Shown here piece by piece: positions 11,701-23,270 of a stretch of 64,000 nucleotides of DNA. Origin of the DNA: Corticium candelabrum (taxonomy: Eukaryota; Porifera; Homoscleromorpha; Homosclerophorida; Plakinidae); assembly GCF_963422355.1 (NCBI RefSeq), contig NC_085092.1:222501-286500 (forward strand), read 5' to 3'. The position numbers and the translations under genes were made by a program. Each line of letters starts with the position of its first letter. Position 1 is the first letter of the stretch. The notes under the pieces were generated by a model, which saw nothing but the letters and a program-made list of their open reading frames with translations, did not search any database and was not told the origin of the DNA.

Positions 11701-14700
11701 TGGGTAGTGAATGTGTGACTATTGTGTAGGATGTAGGTGCTGGCAAGGGCAAATATTATGCTGTCAACTTCCCTTTGAGAGATGGGATAGATGATGAGTC
11801 GTATGAGCAGATATTTCGTCCAGTAAGGTTCTTGTGGCTTGCTTTGAGTGAGTGCACTTTGCTGCTCCTGGAAATATGCTTTGTTTTTGTTGTCAGATGG
11901 TAGCCAAAGTGATGGAGATGTATCAACCTAATGCTGTTGTTCTTCAATGTGGTGCTGATTCATTAGCTGGTGACAGATTGGGTTGTTTCAATTTGTCATT
12001 GAAAGGTAGTGACTATTTTATGTTTTATGTTGTTCTATTTGCATGCTGTGCTCTTTATATTGTCATAGCTGACATGCATGATAAACATTTTTGGGGAGTT
12101 TGTCACATTTGTCGTAATTAATGTCATTCCAAAAAAGGATCAATAACATTTGGAGTGGAGTGTGAAATTTTTGGATCTTAATGTTAAAGAGCAGCTGTGA
12201 CAACCTTGATGATGCATTACGTAAGTAGGTTGTTAATTAATATGTGAAATCATGAGCTATGACCAGTCCGGCCAGTTTTAGTAAAATATTAATTATTTCA
12301 TTAGCTACACCTTTAAAACAGAAGTTGGCGCCATGGTACATCTGGCAAAAATCTATTTTTTACTCATGGCAATACTCGTATGCCTACCTAGTAAAGTGCA
12401 CTACATTGCCCCACTCTTTAGTGCGTGCTAGGCCAAACAGGTCATCATTTGCTTCCTACATCCTGGAATTGATAGACAGTAGTTGAATGGTTGATTGATA
12501 TGGACACAAGTGTGTGACAGAGACTGAGTGGTTTGGCACAAAGCTGTAGGACTGTGTATATCACTACATAGTAGTCTTACATGTAGAAGACGCTCATGCT
12601 TGGGAAAGACTGTTTTTAGTGCGTGGAACTTGAAAGTAGTGATTCTAAGTAGTAAGTTTGCCGGGAGTCTGACCATTATGCGTAATAAAAGCTGGCACTA
12701 CTATCATTATGTGCTGACACATCACTTGAAACGAAACAAATCAACTGTGTTCTGGTCAAACAAGTAGCTACATTCATCTCACTGTCAGCAACACCAGCAG
12801 TTGACAAATATTTTAGATGGCCAAGATTTCATAGTTTGCGTTTACACACAGTTTCAAATAGTAACTTATGTGTCTCAGTGTGGTGATTGATGTATTACTG
12901 GTTGTTGCAATTAATACTGACGTACAGGATCAGATGTATGTACAATTTGTGATATTGTCAGTGAGTACTGGTATATATATGTCTATACTTTTATTAATTA
13001 TCTTTTTCCATAGGCCATGCAGCATGTGTGGACTTTGTAAAGACATTCAACTTGCCACTTTTGTTGTTGGGCGGTGGTGGCTATACTATTCGAAATGTTG
13101 CTCGATGCTGGACTTATGAAACATCCAAGGCTTTATCAGTCGATGTTGCTAATGGTGAGTGGGACAGGAAACTGTACAATCTTTACAGTTTTTGTTATTA
13201 CTTTTTTTCAGATTTGCCATACAATGATTACTTTGAGTACTTTGGTCCTGATTTTAAGTTGCATATTAGTCCATCAAACATGAGCAATCAAAACACACCG
13301 GAATATCTTGACAAGATCAAGTCAGTAGTTGTTAATTTACTTTGTAAATTTGCAAACGTTATTAGTGCAGTTATGCTGGACAAACATCTAACAGACAGAC
13401 AAATAGATGAGTGGATGGACAAACAGGGAAATACGAGTAGACGGTAGATGGACAGCGTAGTGTATAGTATTATTATATTTTCAGAACTCGACTATTTGAA
13501 AATTTGAGGCTCATACCACATGCTCCTGGAGTTCAAATGCAACGTGAGTTGTTATTAATCAGTGATACTGTCATTGTGATCATAAGTTGTGATCATGGTC
13601 ACAAATTTAGTGCAACGTTATCTAACATATTGATTGTATATACATGTAGCTGTTCCCAGTGATGCAATTGATGAAGACAGTGATGATGACCAAGCTAATC
13701 CAGACAAAAGGATATCAAGTAGGAAGCATTTGGTTTTTGACTTGTAGGAGTAATGGCAATGGTTAATTATTAATTAGCTAAATGGTTGATCAAGACAATA
13801 CAGATAGAAGGGAGGGCAGCATTGTGTAGGGATAAGTGATAAAAGAACTTCCTTTCATTATTCCTATTTGTGAGAATGGGTTTGAAATATAGTAGCTGGC
13901 TGTGGGACCTGGACACTTACTGGCAGTGGTCACATGTTGCGTAATAAACTTCCGTTTGTGCACATAATTTCCACTTTCGGATACTATATTTAGTAATAGC
14001 CATCTTCACACTAGTGTGAACAACCGCTTAGGTAACTAGATCGTAGTTACCAAACTATGAATATAACTATCGTTGCATAACTACGCCATAATTAGTAGTG
14101 TGAACACAGCCACTGATATGTAAATTTGTTGATGTTAATTGGTGAGTTATTGTTGTAATTGGGTAGCTATAGTATGATAATGATTATTGCAGGTGTTGTG
14201 ACTAAGCAAATCAATATTCATGTTGGGTGTGCAGATCAAATATGCACTAATCTCTTTGTATAGGAATTGCCGGTATTCATCAAAGCAATTAGTAGCCTAA
14301 TTGGATTGCACTGTGACCAAGATGTTGTTTACTCTCTTTATCCTCATTTTGTGTATATTGCATTGCACAAATGGTCATTGAGGTTGTTTGTGTGGGTTTT
14401 ATGAGGTTTTTGGTATTCTTGTGACTTTATAGCATGGAAAATGAAGATTTTTAATTTTGCAGTAAATATAGTGGGAGAGTAGCACAGAGAGCTTACACTG
14501 AAACAGATTAAAAGTTTATCATATATTGTTAGGATTTAGGAAGCAGTTATAAATGAATGGTAATGTTGTAGGTCGTGACCGAGACAAACGTAGAGATCGT
14601 GATGAAGAATTTTCTGACTCAGAAGATGAAGGGGAAGGCGGTCGTCGTAATGTTAGCAAGACTGGAGAGATGAATGGGACATCAGAATATTCTGTTGATA

Positions 14701-17700
14701 AACCCAGAGCAGTTGAATCATCTCAGGAGGGTGTAAATACACAGTCAAGTGAGGAAAAGCGACTGAAGTCTCAAGGAGATGCAGCAACAGAAGGTAGTGA
14801 TCAGGTCATCAAACCTTATAAAGCTGTTGTTGGAGAGCTGGCGGGACCTTCATTGGGACCACCTGGTACAGAGGAAGGCAGTGCTGAGATGACATCCAAA
14901 GAAGAGATGGAGAGAAAGGAGGAGACAGTGCATGAAGCAATGGACACAACTACGGTTGAGACAAGGTTAGTTTTATTAGGTTAATTAAGAGTCTTTCAGA
15001 ATCACTTTGCAGACAATTAAATTCTGCACATCAATTTTCAGTTATGAGCCATAAGAAACGGGACATTGTAAAGTTAGGAGACTTGGCAAGTAGCATATTC
15101 AAGACATAGGGGTTAACTTAACTGACTTCCGGTCTGTGGGCTATTTGGCTGGCTGGCTGATTGGCTGACTATGTCTGTTGCCGTCAGGAATGCGCCATGC
15201 TCTTACTTTGGTCCAATCAAGGAGTGATATTGTAATTGACTGTAGATGTCAACCAGAAACAAAGGACAACTGCCAATCAGATCTGCAGAACATTCATGAA
15301 AGAGTTTTTACCAGAACAGTGTAATTCATGTTTGCAAATGCCAGGTCTTGTTGGAAATAGACAACAGAATTTACCTGTCTGCAACTGCTAACGTGAAATC
15401 AATCGCTTTGTGACCTACAGCTTCTACACGAGGACCTAACATTGTGTAAAGTAACTATGAGCGATATTTATGTCTCGTATGTGATAACTGTTATTACTGT
15501 ACTTGACGACTACAGACTTATTACAGACTTTGAGGTCACGTGAAACAACGGTCACTTTGTACTATTTTAGATAGATTTTCTAAGGTTTCTGTTAGGCTAT
15601 CATTATTGCAGCTTGGGGCAGTTGACGGCTGTTGCTATGTGGACAGTCTACTGTTCATTGCATAATTTACACTGCACAAGCTATTTACTAGTTCTTTTGG
15701 AGGACAAGCAATTATTTTAATTAATGCAGAACAATTATTGCAAAGAAGTCATATAATTGCTCGATTTTTGAAGTGCATACTTTGAGAGACTAAAGGATAC
15801 TTTATTTGGATATTGCTGAAGGTGTAAATGACTTGATTCAAAGTAGCAGTCTCTGCATTTGTAAGTAATGAATACCTTAGGCTGTGACTCCACTTGTTGC
15901 TCTTTAAACATGTTTAACGTTAAACACGTTGACTCTAAACATGTTTAGTAGACAGCGTCTCCACTTGTCCATATATTCTGGGCTATTAAAAGAATTATCC
16001 GGGACTTTGTTGTACCTCGCAAATTTGTTTTATGTGCATCAGACAGTTGGAGATCGTCTTCTGGTTATCTGAAGAACAATTAGAGACACACAAGTCTCTG
16101 TCTTCGCCGAAATTGCTCTCTCCTGGCACTCAGCATCAGTCTACGCACTCTGACATTGCATGATTCTGTCTTCTTCCAATAGTCTCCAAAGAAAGAGAAA
16201 GAACAGTGCGAAAGAACTAACAACCATGGTGGTGGAACGCGCGTTACTACCACATGACCGTTAAACCACTTTCGTTAAACTACCTCTGAAACATGTTTAG
16301 CAAAAGCTGTTTAGGTTTACAGTTAAACAGGTTTAGCGCTAGTGGAGATGAGATTATTCTTAAACATGTTTAGATTGTAGACATGTTTAAGCCCTAGTGG
16401 AGACGTGCCCATAGTTATCATTGCAGTTTGGACCAGTGGTGATCATTGTCATTGCAACAGCTTGGAATCACTCTAAAAGGCAATCTAGATTTTTGGTGTG
16501 ATTATGTCGATAACAGTGGGTTACTGTGATCTATACTGGCTCTGTATGTTTGCACAGAATGTCTGAGTGAGAAATGTTAGGATACTTGTTAACTCAGGGT
16601 GATGACATTGCAAACTGGCAACATGTAAAACAAAGAATGCGGAATGGAGTGGAATTGGAAACAGAACATGGAATAGAATGCGCATGTGCCATATGTCTGC
16701 ATATTGATGCAAGCTCACAATTTTTTAAGACACAGACACTGAGACAGTATCCATACATCCATACATCCATGATACAAGATGCATGAGAAGCATCCGGCCT
16801 AACAGATCACCTCATTGGCAATGAGTGGATTATGCACTCTGAAAGAGGGTAAAAACCAGATATAAGCCCGAAGTAGAGTCAAGAAATACTTTAGTGCTGC
16901 CTTGCCCATATACTATGGTAGCTTCAGCAATGATTAAATTCTTGCAACAGAACAGTCTAAGGAGAATTCTTCTAGCTTTTATCCCTTTTGCAGAGCATGA
17001 GGTCTCAATTGAATCGCCTGTACCTTTGCAGCCATTGTGTCAAGGCACGTTGACAATCCCTTTGAACACAAATCCATTTTATCAAGAGCTGAAAGACACC
17101 CCTAGCTACTGGGATTTAAACCTCAGGAAATCTCTTCACTCCCAAAAACGAAATCGTCTGTTAAGATCACTGTGGAATTGAGTTAAAATCGGCAGCTAAA
17201 CCGATTAACCTTTGAAGCAATGAGCCTCGTATTCCAACTGATATTTATAGCCAGCTCTCCATGCACTGTCCATCGAGAATACGTTTGTATGTTATATTTG
17301 GACTGAATCTCTAAAATGTTATAGAATATGGCTGATTTGCTCGTTAGTCAATTGTGTTGTTCATTCCACAGCAATTGTTGTGTTGTGTTCATTATAGACG
17401 ATACATGTAATTGTTGTGTTGTGTTATTTATTTATATAATAGTAATTTACACAGTATAACTGTTGTGTTGTTCATTATCCATGCATGCAATGTTGTATCA
17501 TGTACTGTTTTTGGTAGTGCTGATGTATGGATGTATGGATACTGTCTGTTTCTTAGATACGCAGTTCTGACTCACGTTCCAGGTTGCACGTTTCACATTC
17601 CATTACAGATTCTTTGTGAGCTTGCATCTGTACGCAGACATGGCACATGCGCATTCCATTCCATGTTCCTTGTTTTACATGTTGCCTTGTAGGCTGGCTG

Positions 17701-18175
17701 AACTTTCTGTTGTGTGATCACAGCACATTTGTGTTATTAATGTTTCCAGGAGATAAGCCACACACTGAATTAGAAATAACTAGGTAGAGTTAGAGTTAAT
17801 AACTGGGAACAATTATGTAGGATTACTAATGCAGAAATTGATGTATCATATTAGCTTCTTCCTTTGTTTGAATCGTTTGTATATATCATTGGCTTAAACA
17901 TGGTTTGTTGGTACAGTGGAGAAACTGCAGCTGTGTCTGCTGAAGGAGATGAAACTCTGCCAATGGAAGTTGAGCCAACTGAGACTTTGACAAAGACTAG
18001 TGGTGACAGAGAAGGCAATACAGAAGCGTCTCCTGATTCTGGGAAAGGCTCACAGATTGGACAAAGTCAACGAAGTGATCAGGAATCTGGCAAAGGAGAT
18101 CGACCAGCATTTTCTGGTCAACCAGATATATCGGAAACTACATCTCAGTCATTAGGAGACGCTACGTCTAGCTGA
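8706..18175 (+). CDS. HDAC1: Class I histone deacetylase, HDAC1/2 type (14 coding exons)
   Basis: Exons: 8706-8751, 8870-8982, 9052-9169, 10106-10180, 10337-10475, 10535-10676, 11730-11822, 11897-12005, 13014-13154, 13212-13320, 13485-13543, 13650-13718, 14572-14965, 17917-18175. These give 621 residues in one frame. The catalytic domain (about residues 8-380) has the tandem His of [13 protein letters not shown], the zinc ligands in [11 protein letters not shown] and [11 protein letters not shown], and the catalytic Tyr in [10 protein letters not shown]. It then runs through [19 protein letters not shown] to [14 protein letters not shown]. The tail keeps DPDKRIS-like and [15 protein letters not shown] signatures of HDAC1/2, the CK2-type acidic site, and then extends into a Ser/Glu/Thr-rich region. 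The 2.95-kb intron before the last exon holds two transposon-like inverted repeats. It is nuclear, expected in Sin3, NuRD and CoREST complexes. It is a single HDAC1/2-type gene, so the symbol stands for the pair. Confidence 0.95.
13999..14111. mobile_element. Short MITE in HDAC intron 12
   Basis: The ends are inverted copies: GCCATCTTCACACTAGTGTG at the left and, reverse-complemented from the right, GGCTGTGTTCACACTACTAA. The 113-bp body has no coding capacity. The imperfect ends suggest an old non-autonomous DNA transposon. Confidence 0.5.
15880..16410. mobile_element. TIR element in HDAC intron 13
   Basis: The left end reads GGCTGTGACTCCACTTG and the inverted right end reads GGGCACGTCTCCACTAGG. 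Both ends are followed inwards by several AAACATGTTT palindromes (about 15907, 15938, 16352). About 530 bp, no coding sequence. A non-autonomous DNA transposon is the likely origin. Confidence 0.55.
16617..17686. mobile_element. Foldback-like inverted repeat element in HDAC intron 13
   Basis: The left arm (about 16617-16780) starts GGCAACATGTAAAACA and contains GCGCATGTGCCAT and a run of ATCCATAC units. The right arm (about 17520-17686) is its reverse complement, ending TGTTTTACATGTTGCC. The roughly 150-bp arms enclose about 750 bp without recognisable coding sequence. Confidence 0.6.
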
Positions 18176-18368
18176 GTTACTGTTTTATTAATAATTATTG
18201 TAGGAGGAATTGTGAGGCTGTTTTACAGTGCAATAAGTGCACTTACCGTTGTAGCAATATACTTGCACCTTATCCAACTGCTGCTTTTTGTACTGTCAAA
18301 GTTGTACGCGTGTGTGCACTCATTCTGTATTGTAGCAACTTGATAGGTTGAACTACCACCAGTTGTAT

Positions 18369-18374
18369 AATAAA
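18369..18374 (+). terminator. HDAC polyadenylation signal AATAAA
   Basis: An AATAAA hexamer lies 194 bp after the HDAC stop codon and is followed by T/G-rich sequence, as expected of a cleavage and polyadenylation site. Confidence 0.5.
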
Positions 18375-21300
18375 GTGCGCTGAATTTTTGTCAAAAACTA
18401 ATGGCAAATGTTTCTTGCAGTTGTAAACCAAATTATGCTTGTTTGCGTATGAAACACTGTCCTTATAGTTACCTTAGCGTCAATTTGGTTGATGACAGCA
18501 GCTGAGTTATTTCTACTTACCAAATCATGTACACCATGACATGCACATCATATGCAGCTTATTAGTTGGCCTATGGTTCCTTTCTGTTTCTGTCAGCTGT
18601 ACATGTGTGGGAGGTTGTGGTGTATCTCAGAAACGGTCTTGGCATGAATATTATTTATTAACCCATCACAGAGTGGCCGAATGGTCATTGAAACAAGAAA
18701 GGGCTAGGACGATGAAGACAGATTCTAATTGGACACATGAAGACCACAAGCAATGAGACACATCAAACTAACAATAAACATAGTCTAACATCATTTCAAA
18801 CAATCAAAATACACAAACAATATCTATGGCTAGCTATAGATGCAGACTAAGATCGGCAATTCTGTGTGTTTGAGAGACAAGATTGAAACCACATTTTCCA
18901 CTCAAATTAGACAAGATAGACATCATGAAGAGTGAGGCTCATCTCGAACTCACTCACTAAGTCTTTTTTGAACAGACATAATTGTTCTTTCTACTTGACA
19001 TATAGTTTCGTTTTAACTATATCACTATCAATTTTAAAGGTTGTTGTGTTGTGTTCGAGAAAAAATAAAAACAGTAAATGAAACTAGTGTCACTAAGCTA
19101 ACAAAACAATTTCTTGAATTATATTTTGATATTTAATATGAATAAATTTTAGTGTATCTTTTCACTACTCAAAAGAGATGAAGATAATAAATGCATCCCC
19201 ACCAGTGAACTAGATTGTACAATAGAGATATTTGCGCTCTCAGAGTGCTGTCTAGTTGTAGTTTGTGTCTTCTAGACACACGTTTAGACCACCCCAATTA
19301 TACAGAGTTTGTGATAAAGATTTGCCTACTACTGCACTGTGTAGTGACGTCTCTACAAATGTGACACATGCCTACATAGAACTGACAAATTTCACACATG
19401 GACGTTACAATTTCAGCGGCACATTAACAGTTTGACACTCTAAGAATACAATTTCACAGAAACGTCGGCTTCAACTACAGAAAAAGCGTCAAAATAAACC
19501 GCATCGTGTGAAAGGCCACACATTGGTGAAGATTCCCACATTAGGACCTGCTGCGGAGGTTCTAGACATATGTCACTGATGTCACAAAGTAAAAGTGTCA
19601 CCTCCTCAAACACCTGGACAGTAACTCAGTGACTACACATAATATCATGTAGCTACACTGTACCGTGTGTATGATCTCAGCTTATCCTGGTACCAGATGG
19701 TTTATCCGGGATTTCTAAGGCCTGAGCGCGGGCAAGTCTAGTCATGTTTGTGTTGAGCGCAACTGTTTCATTCTAAACGAAGAGAAGAAGATGCGACGTG
19801 TATTGGCTCGCGGCCATGAAGACCGGCACAAGACAAAGCAAGTGCAGGTGCTACTAGTTGACCAGTTTTGTCGCCTGTTTTCTATTTTATCTGACGTGAT
19901 ACTAACACATCTTATGACGTGATACTAACACGTCACACAGTTTTCTTTCATAACACAATACTGTACCTTCATTTTCTCTTCAGCCTTTTGCTTTAGAGAA
20001 TGAACTCCATGAGGGTCATTGCCAGGATATTTTGTCGGCATTTTTATTACACAAACTCATTCTCTAGAGTCTGTTTTGTGACGAAAATACCGCCACTAGA
20101 GTGTATGGGACCCTAATAGTGTGATGTCCTCAATAACAAACTCCACTTCCTCTGTTTCAGCTGATCGTATCAGCTGATCAGCGATGACCGCAAACTTCCT
20201 GTCTTATCTTACATAAGCTACGTAATCAGGAAGTCGGTGTTTATGAAAGTGACTGCGGAATTCCACTGACATTCTTGACCTCAGACACCGTGGCGTATAG
20301 GGGAGATTCTATTCACGTGATTTTATCACGTGAAGGCGTCAAAACAGAGGGCGTACATCCTCCAGAATCTCGCATCTGTGCATACATATTGAGCAGCTTG
20401 CTGCGTGTAAGCTATTGAATGGTCTAAGCGCCAGCTGATGTATTTGTGATCAATTTGAGTGTGTAGTAGATGACCCATGTACTCACTCCTACACATATCC
20501 TAATCATATGATTTGAACAAACAGAGCCCACTTACTCTGGTAGGAAGGAAGGATTCTTGACGTACCATTGAACTGTATGGAGTGATAAGTTTGGAAACAG
20601 TTAGAAACATTGGAGACCACAAATGGATTGTTGTCTAGCTAACGACCATCTAAATTCCAGCTATACTCTGTAGTGTGTGGGAGTTGCAACACAACCGGTT
20701 TGTAACTCCTCACGTCATTATCAACCAACTAGACGTCTTCACTATGCGTGAAGCAGACAGCTGGAACAAAACATTGCAGGCGAGCGAGACCTTATCGTTT
20801 CCTTTGTCCCTATTAGCGAAATTATCGCCTGTGAGTCGTTTGCTAGTCAACTACCTTTGGAATGTCGGAGGCTGCACCGAACAAGGAAATGAAATTAACG
20901 CTACGTGACTGGTGCATTCGTCGCACGTGACGCTGCTTGCTTTGAGGAAAGAAGGAGGAACGGGAAGCATCTAGTAACCTCTACTACTTGCGGTTTTGAT
21001 GAATAAGTGTGACACCTAGTCAATCCCCATTCCTTATGTGAGCGAGTAGGTCAATCCCGCCAAAGGTGAATTAGCAGGCGTGGCGAAGACAGCTATGTAT
21101 TGCCCTATCAGATTAAAGCTCGTTCTTTTTTCCTGCTGCAACTCCGACGGAAGGTTGTGGCTGTGAGCGAGCCAGCCGCCTCTTGCACGGTCATCTGCAT
21201 GGTAGACAGTCACCACAGGCAAGGTAAAGCGGGTGGAACATAAATATCACGCCGGCAATTCCTCTCGCATGACTAGGGAAAGCGTTTCCTGCTTGTGTGC

Positions 21301-21695
21301 TACATTGTCGTCATTCTAGTGAGGAATGAAAGCGTGTGTCTTCCGTCAGCGTCTCCACCAGCGTCGTTGCTCGACTCACTGGCTTTTCTTCGCGCTGCGC
21401 TGCGAGCGAGTGAGAACGAGATTTGTGAGGGGCGTCGAACAACTGCACGACGACCTTGCGGCTCCAGTTCGTGCAGAGATAACGTCTACGCGTCTTACTC
21501 CGTTGCTATTTCGCTCCCTCCCGATTTGAACTGTCGCATCGGCACTCGTGTGTGTGAGCTCGTGTTTTAGAATGCTTGTTATATTACACTCGTATGACCC
21601 TGCCCATCACCTTCGTCACCGGCCGGTCACTTATTAGCTCGACATTTCGTACTGAAAACGATTCTCTTATCTAACGATGTGCTCTTTGGTTTTCA
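18375..21695. other. Intergenic and upstream region of MYC
   Basis: This 3.3-kb stretch has no convincing coding exon. It holds a two-copy direct repeat around 19894-19940 (unit about 25 bp, TGACGTGATACTAACAC), an inverted pair of E-boxes at 20312-20334, a CAGCTGATC inverted repeat near 20160-20182 and one more CACGTGAC near 20928. From about 21040 the sequence is richer in G+C and probably contains the MYC promoter and 5' non-coding exon. The exon with the MYC start codon is preceded by a TTTTCAG acceptor ending at 21696, which implies an upstream untranslated exon. Confidence 0.5.
20312..20334. promoter_or_regulatory. Palindromic pair of CACGTG E-boxes upstream of MYC
   Basis: Two TTCACGTGAT-type sites face each other as perfect 10-bp inverted arms around a 3-bp centre. 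CACGTG is the site preferred by MYC/MAX and related bHLH-zipper factors. They lie 1.4 kb upstream of the MYC start codon. Function is inferred. Confidence 0.4.
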
Positions 21696-21710
21696 GTGTG
21701 CGATCTCAAT

Positions 21711-23066
21711 ATGCTGTGCGTACAGAAAAGCCACATGGAGGACGAGTTTGAAGCCTGTCAACCCTACTGTGTGACGAATGTCGAGGACGGTCGCTACTGG
21801 TCTGATACGCTGTTGTCAGGTGAAGACTTCTGGACGAAATTCGAGATCCCGCTCACTCCACCGAGGTCGCCTTCTCGACGAACTGGCTGCGTGCCGTCGA
21901 CCGCAGATAAGTTTGAGATGCTGCTCGACACGAAAGGCGGACAGTGGGATTACGGCAGATTCGACTACGACAGTTTGCCCGTAACAAAATGGAGAGACTA
22001 CATCATACGCAACGACTGCATGTGGGGAAATGGCTGCTCGCTGGGCGAGAAAACCAGATCTCCGGCCGTTAGCAACACGTGTTTGGACACGCTGTCAGGA
22101 GAGAATGAAGATAAAGTGGAACATGATGATACTATCGCCTCATACAGTGCGGTCGAATGTATCAATCCGTCGTCGGTCTTGCCGTCTGTCTCTCCGCTTA
22201 CCGACCACAGTCACTATGTTGCAAAACACCTGCCAATCGTCACACCTACCACCTCGTCGGCGTGCAGCTCGGAAACCGGTACTAGTAAGTGTTGCGAGCA
22301 CTTTGTTTGTTCGTTTGGGTCTGTGTCTTGACTGTACGGCATGAGTCGATTGGTATGTGAAGCGGGTGTGTGTGTGTGAGAGAAGTAAGTGAGCCCGACT
22401 TCCTGTTTTATGGTTTCGTTGGCATTACGTAATGTTTTCTCCTCATACGCGGTCTGATTGTTTGATTGTAATCGTTTACCAATCAATCAACTGTCTCACT
22501 CTACTGATTTTCTAGAGGAAGAGATCGATGTGGTGACGGTAGAGAACAAACCGAAACGTCGATCATCATCTCCCCACATCTCTCTTTCCGCAGCTCCACC
22601 ATCCAAACGACCAAGAACCACACCTCCTCCCAGCCGTCCTGCAACGCCCCTTGCAACTCACCAAGCTAAACCGCGTCGCGACTGTCAACCGCGTATCTGC
22701 AGTGCTGCATCCTCGTTGGCTGGCCAGCGTCGTGTTTCCGTACGTAGAAGTAGTTCACGAAATGAAGACTCGGAGAACGAGTTGGAGAGCAAGAGAACGA
22801 CGCACAATCATCTAGAACGGAAAAGGAGGAATGATCTCAAGTCTAGCTTTCAGGGTCTTAGAATGAATGTTCCTGATATAAAAGACAATGAAAAAGCTCC
22901 CAAGGTGGCAATACTTAAAAAAGCATCTGAACACATCATGGAACTTAGGAAAGATGACGAGAGACTAGCTGCTGAACTTGCAAAAGAAAAACAAAGACAT
23001 GAAGCTCTTCTCAAGCAGTACAATGCCTTGAATCAAGGTGCTGTATGTCAGCTAGGCATGTGTTAA
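21711..23066 (+). CDS. MYC: MYC transcription factor (bHLH-zipper), two coding exons
   Basis: Coding exons 21711-22284 and 22516-23066 give 374 residues. The first Met is at 21711, 14 bases after a splice acceptor, so a non-coding first exon is expected as in vertebrate MYC. Residues 9-25 (MEDEFEACQPYCVTN) correspond to MYC box 0. FEIPLTPPRSPSR (44-56) is MYC box I with the phosphodegron Thr49/Ser53. DYIIRNDCMWGNGCS (96-110) is MYC box II. EEIDVVTVENKPKRR (193-207) is the conserved acidic-to-basic junction, and the intron falls just before it, as in vertebrate MYC. PPSKRPRT is a likely nuclear signal. The basic region HNHLERKRR (288-296) has the His, Glu and Arg that read CACGTG, then the HLH and a leucine zipper to about 366. 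It acts with MAX. Confidence 0.95.
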
Positions 23067-23264
23067 GAATTGTTACTTTTAATTGAACAAAATTGATTCT
23101 ATTGTTACATGTACTGCATGGTGTATTGCAATGGCGTTGAACTCTTTTGGTGGCTCAGTTGCTCTCCACATTGGGTTTGCTAACTTGCAGAAGTGACATA
23201 GATGTTACAGTTTGTCACATGAGTTAGTCTTCACTGTTACTGTTGCTGACTGATAATTAAACAA

Positions 23265-23270
23265 ATTAAA
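23265..23270 (+). terminator. Probable MYC polyadenylation signal ATTAAA
   Basis: The variant hexamer ATTAAA occurs at 23256 and 23265, about 200 bp after the MYC stop codon. No canonical AATAAA is nearby. Confidence 0.35.

Noticed and set aside
16894-17181. 95-codon ORF between the arms of the HDAC intron 13 foldback element
   Set aside because: No recognisable transposase or domain, and the length is compatible with chance.
22030-22486. Alternative-frame ORFs on both strands across the MYC exons
   Set aside because: They overlap MYC coding sequence or its intron in other frames. The MYC frame contains all conserved boxes.
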